A stretch of 6,321 nucleotides of DNA from Deltaproteobacteria bacterium (GTDB lineage: Bacteria > Desulfobacterota > DSM-4660 > Desulfatiglandales > B25-G16): positions 611,759-618,079 of the forward strand of contig CP070660.1 of NCBI GenBank assembly GCA_020355145.1. The letters are read 5' to 3'. The position numbers and the translations under genes are program-made. Numbering within the stretch: the stretch's first letter is position 1; each line of letters starts with the position of its first letter. The notes below the pieces were generated by a model. The model made no database searches. It saw only the letters and a program-made list of their open reading frames with translations, and was not told where the DNA came from. This document shows positions 1 to 5,633 of this stretch, one piece after another.

Positions 1-385
1 GTTGAATCGATTCCTCTCCTGAGATATAGAGGGTTCTATGGCCTTGCTGGGCGAGCCCCTGTACGACCTGTAAAATCAAAGTGGATTTACCAATACCAGG
101 GTCTCCCCCAATTAAGACAAGGGATCCCCGAACAACTCCACCCCCAAGGGTTCTATCAAACTCGCTTAACCCTGTCTTTTGTCTAATTTCTTCCTTTATG
201 GCAACTGTATCAATCCTTTGAGGCCTATCTAAGGGATGTTGCGTTCTGCCTCTATCCTGGCGGCCTGTTTCAGTCAACTCCTCTACAAATGAGTTCCACA
301 CACTGCAGTCAGGGCATCTGCCTAACCATTTTGGGGCCTTATAACCACAATTTTGACATACAAATATAGTCTTCTGTCTGGCCAA
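1..385 (-). CDS. radA: DNA repair protein RadA, N-terminal part (cut by window edge)
   Basis: RadA (Sms) is a cytoplasmic RecA-like ATPase that helps process recombination intermediates and promotes branch migration. Translating the minus strand gives 128 complete codons with the family's layout. A four-cysteine zinc finger (C10-x2-C13, C24-x2-C27, with the typical YKAPKWLGRCPDC stretch) comes first. A linker follows, then LGGGVVRG and the Walker A GGDPGIGKST (93-102), and finally the RadA signature YISGEES (120-126). The rest, including the KNRFG motif and the Lon-like domain, lies beyond position 1. The start is TTG at 385: a GGAGG lies 7 nt upstream (plus-strand 393-397), and it begins the protein a few residues before the zinc finger, as is usual. 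It is transcribed away from the thioredoxin gene. Identification is very secure; the TTG start is well supported but inferred. Confidence 0.96.
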   Translation of the reverse strand, partial: MARQKTIFVCQNCGYKAPKWLGRCPDCSVWNSFVEELTETGRQDRGRTQHPLDRPQRIDTVAIKEEIRQKTGLSEFDRTLGGGVVRGSLVLIGGDPGIGKSTLILQVVQGLAQQGHRTLYISGEESIQ

Positions 386-408
386 TTCAGTGCCTCCGCT
401 TTGTTGTG

Positions 409-431
409 TTTATTGAGTTTATTGAGTTGAG
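409..431. repeat. Tandem 9-bp direct repeat TTTATTGAG
   Basis: TTTATTGAG occurs twice back to back (409-417 and 418-426), followed by a partial third copy TTGAG (427-431). It covers the proposed radA -10 element and leader. It may be a small slippage duplication or a repeated protein-binding site; the sequence does not say which. Confidence 0.55.
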
Positions 432-444
432 CTGAAGTAGTCAA
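416..444 (-). promoter_or_regulatory. Candidate sigma70-type promoter for radA
   Basis: On the minus strand TTGACT (plus 439-444) is followed after exactly 17 bp by TAAACT (plus 416-421), matching the consensus at 5/6 and 4/6. It lies about 30 bp upstream of the radA start. The -10 falls within a tandem 9-bp repeat. This rests on pattern matching only. Confidence 0.4.
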
Positions 445-501
445 TGTAAAACAGCTTTTTGCTTCTCAGCTCCTTACATCGTGTGAAGTTAAGATTAGAG
501 G

Positions 502-528
502 AGGACTTTTCGGAAACCCAGGACTTTT
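502..528. repeat. Direct repeat AGGACTTTT, 18 bp apart
   Basis: AGGACTTTT occurs at 502-510 and again at 520-528, in the spacer between radA and the thioredoxin gene. No function is evident. An 18-bp spacing is roughly two helical turns, which would suit tandem protein binding, but this is speculation. I see no RNA gene or convincing small ORF in the 386-673 spacer. Confidence 0.35.
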
Positions 529-609
529 TTCCCCGAATTTCTATCCCGCCAAGGATGGCTTCGGTTGGGTGACACCAATTTCAAATTTCTGTTGAAAAGA
601 TCTTCCTGG

Positions 610-638
610 TTGACAATGTGAGATGTTGGTATTAGGTT
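610..638 (+). promoter_or_regulatory. Candidate promoter for the thioredoxin gene
   Basis: A perfect -35 hexamer TTGACA (610-615) is followed after 17 bp by the weak -10 TAGGTT (633-638); TATTAG at 630-635 would give a short 14-bp spacer. It lies about 35-60 bp upstream of the GTG start. A 6-bp inverted repeat TTTCAA/TTGAAA (579-584 and 592-597) sits just upstream and could be an activator or repressor site. The -35 is convincing, the -10 is not. Confidence 0.4.
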
Positions 639-673
639 TCATAAAAATTTAAGGGAAAGAGGAGGAATAATAG

Positions 674-997
674 GTGAGCGAAATTTTACAGGTAAATGAT
701 AGTAGTTTCGAGGATGAGATCATAAAATCCGACATGCCTGCTATGGTTGATTTTTGGGCCCCGTGGTGTCAACCATGCCTTATTACCGCCCCCTGGGTAG
801 AGGAATTGGCTAAGGAGTATGATGGCAGGTTTAAGGTAGCCAAGATGAATGTCGATGAAAATCCCATAACGCCTAGTCACTATGGAATTAGGTCAATTCC
901 AACTTTACTCCTTTTCAAGGATGGGAAATTGGCAGATACCATTGTGGGGGCTGTAGGCAAGGCAAGCATTGAAAAGGCCATGCTCAAGCTAATATAG
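674..997 (+). CDS. trxA: Thioredoxin with atypical WCQPC active site
   Basis: This is a single-domain thioredoxin of 107 residues, the usual length, acting as a cytoplasmic dithiol reductant. It has the family landmarks: buried Asp26 in VDFWAPW, redox pair Cys32 and Cys35, Pro40, the cis-proline loop SIPT with Pro76, and Gly92 in the last strand. The active site reads W-C-Q-P-C rather than the near-universal W-C-G-P-C, and the residue after it is Leu instead of Lys. These changes may shift redox potential or partner choice. There is no signal peptide. The start is GTG at 674, preceded by a strong GAGGAGG (659-665) 8 nt upstream. It stands alone, divergent from radA and 153 bp before bamD. The fold is certain; whether it is the main thioredoxin or a specialised paralogue cannot be told here. 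Confidence 0.93.
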   Translation: MSEILQVNDSSFEDEIIKSDMPAMVDFWAPWCQPCLITAPWVEELAKEYDGRFKVAKMNVDENPITPSHYGIRSIPTLLLFKDGKLADTIVGAVGKASIEKAMLKLI

Positions 998-1000
998 TGA

Positions 1001-1022
1001 GCTTAGGGGCTTCGCCCTATGC
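1001..1022 (+). terminator. Weak hairpin after the thioredoxin gene
   Basis: Directly after the TAG stop, TAGGG pairs with CCCTA around a GCTTCG loop (1004-1019). A mismatch and a further GC/GC pair extend it to 1001-1022. No T-run follows, so it is at best a weak or factor-assisted terminator, or an mRNA 3'-end stabiliser. Confidence 0.3.
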
Positions 1023-1036
1023 CCAAATTATCTACT

Positions 1037-1065
1037 ATTCCAGCATTCCATCATTCCATGTGGAA
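1037..1065. repeat. 8-bp-period tandem repeat (ATTCCANN x3) ending in a palindrome
   Basis: ATTCCAGC, ATTCCATC and ATTCCATG follow one another at an exact 8-bp period (1037-1060). The last unit runs into TGGAA, making the palindrome TTCCA-TG-TGGAA (1054-1065). It lies in the trxA-bamD spacer. It looks like a short intergenic simple-sequence element; I recall similar ATTCCA strings between genes in deltaproteobacterial genomes, but could not check that. Confidence 0.6.
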
Positions 1066-1150
1066 GGCACAAATCAGCTGGCATCAAAAATCCTCCGCAA
1101 TAAGTCTTAGAAAGGGCCAGAGGTAGTATTGTTGGTGATAGTGATATTAG

Positions 1151-1840
1151 ATGAATCAAGCGGCGGCCTATATGGTTAAAAGATTTATTCTTATTCAGGC
1201 GTTAGTTTTCTTATTGAGTGGTTGCTCCCTTTTCGGCATCGGGGGAGAGGAGCCTGAGAAACCCCCGGAGGAGCTGATGAGGGAGGGTATGTCAGCATTT
1301 AGAGATGGCGATTACACCGAGGCAGCGGAATCCTTTCAAAACCTAAAAGACAGGTACCCTTACAGTAAGTTGGCTGTTCAAGCGGAACTAAAACTGGCAG
1401 ACGCGATTTTTAAGAGAAAAGAGTTTGAGGAGGCCCTGGAGATATACAAGGAGTTCGAAAGGCTTCACCCGAGGAACGAGTCTATCCCGTATGTTATCTA
1501 CCAACAAGGTATGTGTAGCTTTCTCAGGATGAATACAATTGACCGGGACCAGACCAGTACAAAAGAGGCCTTAAAGGAGTTTGAAAGGCTTAGGAGGGAA
1601 TTCCCAAGCAACCCATTCGCCTTAATGGCCCAAAGAAGGATCAGAAGGTGTCTTATTAACCTTGCTGAGTATGAATTTTATGTTGGCCATTTCTATTTCA
1701 AGACGGGTCGCTATCTGGCAGCACTGAGACGTTTTGAGTATCTTATCACGCATTACCCCGATTACGGCCAATATGGAAAGACACTTTTCTATATAGCCAA
1801 ATCTAAGGAAAAACTCTCTGGACAAAAGGCAGTCCATTGA
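1151..1840 (+). CDS. bamD: Outer membrane assembly lipoprotein BamD
   Basis: BamD is the essential lipoprotein of the BAM complex, which folds beta-barrel proteins into the outer membrane; it sits on the periplasmic face of that membrane. The 229-residue product has a lipoprotein signal peptide: VKR, a hydrophobic stretch, then the lipobox LLSGC with lipidated Cys25. A charged and proline-rich linker follows, then TPR helices from about residue 40 to 220. The segment from IPYVIYQQG through DRDQ to EFERLRREFPSNPFA (113-156) matches BamD closely, including the Asp-Arg-Asp that precedes the third repeat. ATG 1151 directly follows an in-frame TAG, with a partial Shine-Dalgarno GGTGAT at 1134-1139. 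ATG 1172 (Met8) would give a more typical 18-residue signal peptide but has no ribosome site. It has no close operon partner here. A generic TPR lipoprotein is the only alternative and less likely. Confidence 0.9.
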   Translation: MNQAAAYMVKRFILIQALVFLLSGCSLFGIGGEEPEKPPEELMREGMSAFRDGDYTEAAESFQNLKDRYPYSKLAVQAELKLADAIFKRKEFEEALEIYKEFERLHPRNESIPYVIYQQGMCSFLRMNTIDRDQTSTKEALKEFERLRREFPSNPFALMAQRRIRRCLINLAEYEFYVGHFYFKTGRYLAALRRFEYLITHYPDYGQYGKTLFYIAKSKEKLSGQKAVH

Positions 1841-1851
1841 AACCCCCACTG

Positions 1852-1879
1852 GATAACTGATACTGGATTCCGGATAGCA
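1852..1879 (+). repeat. 7-bp GAT-unit array, left arm
   Basis: Four consecutive heptamers each begin with GAT: GATAACT, GATACTG, GATTCCG, GATAGCA, starting 12 bp after the bamD stop. A matching array on the opposite strand lies 53 bp downstream. GATACTGGA (1859-1867) is the exact reverse complement of 1931-1939, so the two arms could pair. Confidence 0.6.
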
Positions 1880-1932
1880 AGTTATAACTTTATCACTTTT
1901 CAAGTATATCGCTCGTTTTAATATCCCAAGTC

Positions 1933-1967
1933 CAGTATCGGGTATCATGCATCGAGTATCCAGCATC
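1933..1967 (-). repeat. 7-bp GAT-unit array, right arm (inverted)
   Basis: Read on the minus strand, five consecutive heptamers begin with GAT: GATGCTG, GATACTC, GATGCAT, GATACCC, GATACTG. The array faces the left arm at 1852-1879 across a 53-bp AT-rich spacer with no gene. Together they form an imperfect inverted repeat that can pair in several registers. It could act as a transcript 3' structure after bamD or be a mobile simple-sequence element; its function is unknown. Confidence 0.6.
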
Positions 1968-2026
1968 CTCGAGAACAATCAATGGATTCCTCTAAAAGGT
2001 AAGGAAACCCCGGTCAGAAATAGTAC

Positions 2027-2055
2027 TTGATTATTCATGTCAAATATGACATATT
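2027..2055 (+). promoter_or_regulatory. Candidate promoter of the molybdenum/tungsten cofactor operon
   Basis: TTGATT (2027-2032) and CATATT (2050-2055) are separated by 17 bp and each match the sigma70 consensus at 4/6 or better. Transcription would begin at about 2062, the moeA start codon itself, which fits the lack of a ribosome binding site there. The palindrome at 2037-2052 fills the spacer and touches the -10. Confidence 0.35.
2037..2052. promoter_or_regulatory. Perfect palindrome, likely operator upstream of moeA
   Basis: ATGTCA-AATA-TGACAT is an inverted repeat with two perfect 6-bp arms and a 4-bp centre, 9 bp before the moeA start. Its size and place suit a dimeric repressor. It is unlike the E. 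coli ModE site (TATATA arms), yet the ModE-like protein encoded at 5265-5633 in the same operon is an obvious candidate ligand. The palindrome is seen; the binding protein is a guess. Confidence 0.5.
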
Positions 2056-2061
2056 TCGCCC

Positions 2062-3294
2062 ATGCGATCATTTTTCAAGGTGAAGAGGGCCGAGGATATC
2101 TTTGAATCCCTGGGAGATATTAAACCCTCGGGGACTGAATCTGTCCCTATAGTAGATGCCCTTGGCAGGGTTCTGGCAAGGGAAATCAAATCCAATGAAG
2201 ATCTACCAGGATTTCAGAGATCCACTGTGGATGGGTATGCCGTGTCTGCTAAGGATACCTTTGGTTCCAGTGAGAATCTCCCAACCCCCTTCAATATCAT
2301 TGGGGAAGTGAGGATGGGCGAGATACCGAATTTTGGCCTGAAGAGGGGTGAGTGTGCCCTTATATCAACAGGGGGTATGCTCCCAAAGGGTGCTGATGCA
2401 GTTGTCATGATAGAGTATTCCCAGATGGTAGGGGATAGGGTGGTAGAAATAAGCAGGCCTGTCTCCACATTAGAGAACGTTATCCTTCCCGATGATGATG
2501 TTAAAAGAGGGCAGATAGTGTTGCAGAAAGGGATCCCCTTAAGGCCCCAGGACCTTGGCGTTCTGGCTGCCCTGGGTATATACCAGATAGATGTATTTAC
2601 TAAACCAAGGGCAGCTATCATATCTACGGGCGAGGAGGTAGTGGATATTTCTCAGAGGCCCAAACCAGGGCAGATAAGGGACATAAATAGTTACACCCTT
2701 GGGGGCCTTTGCATTAAAGCGGGGGTGGAACCTATCTATCTGGGCATAACCGGGGATAGATTTGATGATCTGAAACTCCTCATCGAGAAAGGGATGTCTC
2801 AGGCGGATGTCCTTCTGCTTTCCGGGGGGAGCTCGGTCGGCACAAGGGATTTTACCTTAGACGCATTTTCCTCCTTAGAAGCGGTAGAGATAGTGGCCCA
2901 TGGGGTATCCATCAGCCCTGGTAAACCGACTATCATTGCTAAGAAGGAAAACAAGACGTTGTGGGGCCTGCCGGGGCATCCTGTATCTGCCATGATTATC
3001 TTTGACGTTTTTATCAGATGGCTTTTTGACAGGCTTTGCGGTTGTTCAAGTCCCGCTGAATATACTGATCATACTATAGAGGCAGAGCTCGATAGGAATA
3101 TAGAGTCGGCAAGCGGGCGGGAGGATTATATAAGGGTGAAGCTTAGGAACTTAGAGGGTAGTTGGCTTGCAACACCTATCCCGGGAAAAAGTGGGCTTAT
3201 ATCCACCATGGTGGAGGCGGATGGCGTTGTCAGGATTGATATGAATACTGAAGGCCTTTACGCGGGAGAAAAGGTCAAGGTGAGGTTGTTTTAG
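2062..3294 (+). CDS. moeA: Molybdopterin molybdenumtransferase MoeA
   Basis: MoeA inserts molybdate (or tungstate) into adenylylated molybdopterin, giving the metal cofactor in the cytoplasm. The 410-residue protein has the full family length and order. It shows LPGFQRSTVDGYAV (48-61, with catalytic-site Asp57), STGGMLPKGADAVVM (102-116), DDDVKRGQ (144-151), ISTGEEV (187-193), IRDINS (205-210), SGGSSVGTRDF (254-264, Asp263), SPGKPTI (285-291) and GLPGHPVSA (302-310). A C-terminal beta domain ends in GEKVKVRLF. The start ATG 2062 gives the common MRSFFKV opening, but no Shine-Dalgarno precedes it, so translation may be leaderless. The next gene, a second MoeA-type protein, begins 5 bp after the stop. 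All expected active-site motifs are present, so it is probably a working enzyme; whether it handles Mo or W cannot be read from sequence. Confidence 0.95.
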   Translation: MRSFFKVKRAEDIFESLGDIKPSGTESVPIVDALGRVLAREIKSNEDLPGFQRSTVDGYAVSAKDTFGSSENLPTPFNIIGEVRMGEIPNFGLKRGECALISTGGMLPKGADAVVMIEYSQMVGDRVVEISRPVSTLENVILPDDDVKRGQIVLQKGIPLRPQDLGVLAALGIYQIDVFTKPRAAIISTGEEVVDISQRPKPGQIRDINSYTLGGLCIKAGVEPIYLGITGDRFDDLKLLIEKGMSQADVLLLSGGSSVGTRDFTLDAFSSLEAVEIVAHGVSISPGKPTIIAKKENKTLWGLPGHPVSAMIIFDVFIRWLFDRLCGCSSPAEYTDHTIEAELDRNIESASGREDYIRVKLRNLEGSWLATPIPGKSGLISTMVEADGVVRIDMNTEGLYAGEKVKVRLF

Positions 3295-3299
3295 AGACT

Positions 3300-5234
3300 A
3301 TGCAAGGACAAAAGATATACCTCAGGATGAAGGATCCCGAAGAGGCACGTGAGATCTTTTTTGGCCGGTTTAATCCTGAGCCAATAGTTGAGGCAGAAGA
3401 AATCTCAGTGCATGAGTCTCCTGGAAGGATTACAGCAGGGCCTGTGTTTGCAAGGATTTCATCACCCTCTTATCATTCTGCTGCAATGGATGGGATAGCG
3501 GTTCTGGCAGAAGATACCTATGGGGCTACAGAACGGAGTCCCAAGAGATTGGGAGTGGGGCGAGAGGCTGCTTGGATAAATACCGGGCAGGTACTGCCAG
3601 AGGGAAAGAATGCCGTTATTATGTCCGAAAAGCTCAACCAGGTAGACGATAAGACAATTGAAATTTTTTCCTCCTCCTTTCCTTGGCAGAATGTCAGGAA
3701 GGTCGGAGAGGATTTTGTTGCCACAGAATTGCTTTTTCCCCAAAACCATAAGATACGACCATTTGACCTTGGAACCCTGATCGGGGGAGGGATTTTTCGC
3801 CTCAAGGTTAGAAGAAGACCCAAGGTACTCGTAATCCCGACGGGTAACGAGCTGGTAAATCTCACCAGCCTTTCAGGTCCCTCGGATCTCAGAAAGGGTG
3901 AGATCATTGAGTCTAATTCATCTGTCCTTTCCTGCCTTATAAGGGAATGTGGGGCTGAGCCTATCGTAGAGGATATAGTTGAGGATAGGAGTGAAAAGAT
4001 CAAGGAAATCCTTGTTAGGGCGGTAGATTCTGGGCCTGATCTTGTGATCTTGATTGCAGGTTCATCTGCAGGGAAAGAAGACTACACGGCACAGGTGATT
4101 GAGGATATTGGGGAATTGCTTGTTCATGGTGTCACCATAATGCCTGGTAAGCCCACTATTCTCGGCGGTGTAAAGGGGAAACCTGTAATTGGGATTCCAG
4201 GATATCCGGTTTCTGCCTACATCTCCTTCGATGAATTCGTTAGGCCCTTCCTCTACCAGCTACAGGGCTCGATCCCACCAAGAAAAGCGTCATTAAATGT
4301 AGCTGTATCCAGGGATATTCCTTCAAGACTGGGATCAGAGGAATTTATCAGGGTCAATATCGGCAGAGTGGGTGAGAGGGTGGTCGCTATACCTCTTCCC
4401 AGGGCGGCTGGATCGACTACAACCCTGAGTAGGGCAGAGGGAATTATTAGGATTCCCTCCCTTAGTGAAGGTATGGTGGCAGGCGAGGAGACAGAGGCAG
4501 AACTCCTGGTAGAACCTGAAGACATTAGTAATACTATCGTCAGTATTGGAAGCCATGATATCACCCTGGATATCCTGTCTGATGAGATCAGGAAAAGGTG
4601 CGGCGGAATAAGGATTGCCTCTGGAAACGTGGGGAGCCTTGGCGGTTTATTGGCCCTCAAAAAGGGAACGGCGCACGTGGCTGGCTCTCATCTCTTGGAC
4701 ACCCAAACCGGTGAGTACAATATCTCCTATATCCGTAAATATCTAAAGGGGATACCGGTCCATGTATTCAATTTGGTAACAAGGGAGCAGGGCCTGATCA
4801 TTCAAAAGGGAAACCCCAAGGGGGTAGAAGGGATAGGAGACCTCAAAAGAGATGACATTACCTTTGTCAGCAGGCAACCAGGGTCGGGCACCAGGATACT
4901 TTTAGACTATAAGTTGGAGGAGATGGGGATAGATCCTGCCCGTATAAGCGGTTATGAAAACGAGGAGTACACGCATATGAATGTGGCAGTTGCGGTGTTA
5001 AATGGGATGGCGGACGTAGGGTTGGGAATTATGGCAGCAGCCAGGGCACTGGGTCTGGATTTTATTCCTGTCCTTAATGAGCAATACGACCTGGTAGTCC
5101 CATCGTCTTTTGTGGATGATCCAAAGGTAAAGCTGCTTTTATCAGTTGCCAGATCCAAGGAGTTTAGGGAAAGGGTTAAGGGATTGGGCGGCTACAACCC
5201 AGCAAAGAGTGGAGATCTGTGGAAGGTAATCTGA
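3300..5234 (+). CDS. moeA: MoeA fused to a PBP-like ligand-binding domain
   Basis: This 644-residue fusion has a MoeA part (about 1-405) and a periplasmic-binding-protein-like part (about 410-644), a known architecture in archaea and anaerobic bacteria. MoeA motifs are SAAMDGIAV (60-68, Asp64), NTGQVLPEGKNAVIM (94-108), PTGNELV (180-186), EIIESNS (201-207), AGSSAGKEDYT (253-263, Asp261), LVHGVTIMPGKPTILGG (274-290) and GIPGYPVSA (298-306). The C-terminal domain shows GSHDITLDIL (417-426), AGSHLLDTQTGEYN (461-474), SRQPGSGTR (524-532), a THM segment and LDFIPVLNEQYDLVVP (586-601). It lacks a signal peptide, so it binds its ligand inside the cell. The ligand is unknown; molybdate, tungstate or a cofactor precursor are reasonable guesses. 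ATG 3300 lies 5 bp after moeA with only a weak, distant AGGTGAGG, suggesting translational coupling. The second MoeA may give Mo/W selectivity or metal sensing. Confidence 0.93.
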   Translation: MQGQKIYLRMKDPEEAREIFFGRFNPEPIVEAEEISVHESPGRITAGPVFARISSPSYHSAAMDGIAVLAEDTYGATERSPKRLGVGREAAWINTGQVLPEGKNAVIMSEKLNQVDDKTIEIFSSSFPWQNVRKVGEDFVATELLFPQNHKIRPFDLGTLIGGGIFRLKVRRRPKVLVIPTGNELVNLTSLSGPSDLRKGEIIESNSSVLSCLIRECGAEPIVEDIVEDRSEKIKEILVRAVDSGPDLVILIAGSSAGKEDYTAQVIEDIGELLVHGVTIMPGKPTILGGVKGKPVIGIPGYPVSAYISFDEFVRPFLYQLQGSIPPRKASLNVAVSRDIPSRLGSEEFIRVNIGRVGERVVAIPLPRAAGSTTTLSRAEGIIRIPSLSEGMVAGEETEAELLVEPEDISNTIVSIGSHDITLDILSDEIRKRCGGIRIASGNVGSLGGLLALKKGTAHVAGSHLLDTQTGEYNISYIRKYLKGIPVHVFNLVTREQGLIIQKGNPKGVEGIGDLKRDDITFVSRQPGSGTRILLDYKLEEMGIDPARISGYENEEYTHMNVAVAVLNGMADVGLGIMAAARALGLDFIPVLNEQYDLVVPSSFVDDPKVKLLLSVARSKEFRERVKGLGGYNPAKSGDLWKVI

Positions 5235-5254
5235 TGAACGTTACCGATTTTTTT

Positions 5255-5259
5255 GGAGG
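5255..5259 (+). promoter_or_regulatory. Ribosome binding site that decides the regulator start
   Basis: GGAGG lies 5 nt before ATG 5265. An in-frame TTG at 5253 overlaps this site and would add only four residues, so ATG 5265 is the better start. Confidence 0.75.
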
Positions 5260-5264
5260 CAATT

Positions 5265-5633
5265 ATGCTGAAGGTGAGATTGAAATCAAGGCAATTGCTG
5301 GAAGACACTAATGGTAACATTATCATGGGTGAGGGTAGGCAGAGGATCCTGGAGTTAATTGAACTAACAGGTTCCATAAATCAGACGGCCAAATTGATGA
5401 GGATGTCATATAGGGGGGTGTGGGGAAAGATTAAGGCCACAGAAAAGCATCTGAGTAAAAGGGTCGTGATAACTGAAAGGAGACACGGATCTCGTTTAAC
5501 AGAGGATGGAAAAAGCCTCTTGATGAACTATACTCGGCTAAAAAAGGCGTGCCGAGAAGTCGATCAGAAGATCTTTAGAAATATCTTTAAGGGGTCAGGA
5601 CTTGACCCCATATCGGGGAGGGATTTAGGGTGA
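5265..5633 (+). CDS. ModE-like winged-helix regulator without a Mop domain
   Basis: A 122-residue protein matching the N-terminal DNA-binding domain of ModE, the molybdate-responsive regulator. After a first strand (MLKVRLKSRQLLEDTNG) come GEGRQRILELIELTGSINQTA (22-42) and LMRMSYRGVWGKIKATEKHL (44-63), the LysR-like helix-turn-helix. The wing ERRHGSRLTEDG (71-82) and a long dimerisation-type helix (84-107) follow. E. coli ModE carries two C-terminal Mop/TOBE molybdate-binding domains; this protein stops before any. Such one-domain ModE proteins are common in anaerobes. It probably regulates this or other Mo/W genes, but how it senses metal is unclear. It starts 30 bp after the MoeA-PBP stop and overlaps mobB by 4 bp (GTGA). 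The last dozen residues are encoded by a hairpin sequence (5591-5609) and look unrelated to the family core. Confidence 0.85.
   Translation: MLKVRLKSRQLLEDTNGNIIMGEGRQRILELIELTGSINQTAKLMRMSYRGVWGKIKATEKHLSKRVVITERRHGSRLTEDGKSLLMNYTRLKKACREVDQKIFRNIFKGSGLDPISGRDLG
5591..5609. repeat. REP-like perfect hairpin inside the regulator's 3' end
   Basis: GGGGTCA and TGACCCC form a perfect 7-bp stem around GGACT. It resembles the GGGGTCAGG...TTGAC repeats linked to REP-associated transposases in many bacteria. It lies in the last codons of the ModE-like gene, and its right arm ends 6 nt before the mobB ribosome site at 5615-5622. In mRNA it could influence mobB translation or RNA decay. Confidence 0.6.
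5615..5622 (+). promoter_or_regulatory. Strong ribosome binding site of mobB
   Basis: GGGGAGGG contains the core GGAGG (5617-5621), 8 nt before GTG 5630, and lies inside the regulator's coding end. It fixes the GTG start of mobB and implies translational coupling through the 4-bp GTGA overlap. Confidence 0.75.

Noticed and set aside
481..600. Possible structured RNA or riboswitch in the radA-trxA spacer (GC-rich patch near 545-570).
   Set aside because: Only short, interrupted pairings can be drawn, and nothing matches a known RNA family such as the molybdenum cofactor riboswitch.
1622..1978. Minus-strand 118-codon ORF across the bamD end and the repeat spacer.
   Set aside because: It is antisense to BamD coding sequence, reads through the heptamer repeats and has no family-like motif.
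1841..2061. CRISPR array or molybdenum cofactor riboswitch upstream of moeA.
   Set aside because: The repeats are 7 bp long, degenerate and without spacers, so they are not CRISPR. No extended multi-stem leader is seen, and the proposed promoter leaves no leader RNA.
3518..4003. Minus-strand 161-codon ORF inside the MoeA-PBP gene.
   Set aside because: It is a shadow of a strongly conserved gene on the other strand, with low-complexity composition and no ribosome site or motif.
5253..5264. In-frame TTG at 5253 as start of the ModE-like protein.
   Set aside because: It overlaps the GGAGG that serves ATG 5265, has no upstream ribosome site, and adds only four residues.
5234..5311. A 25-codon ORF starting at the ATGA overlap with the MoeA-PBP stop.
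   Set aside because: It is out of frame with the clear ModE-like gene, which has a good ribosome site and a family-typical start. The short ORF has no ribosome site of its own evident and no recognisable motif. It might help translational coupling at most.
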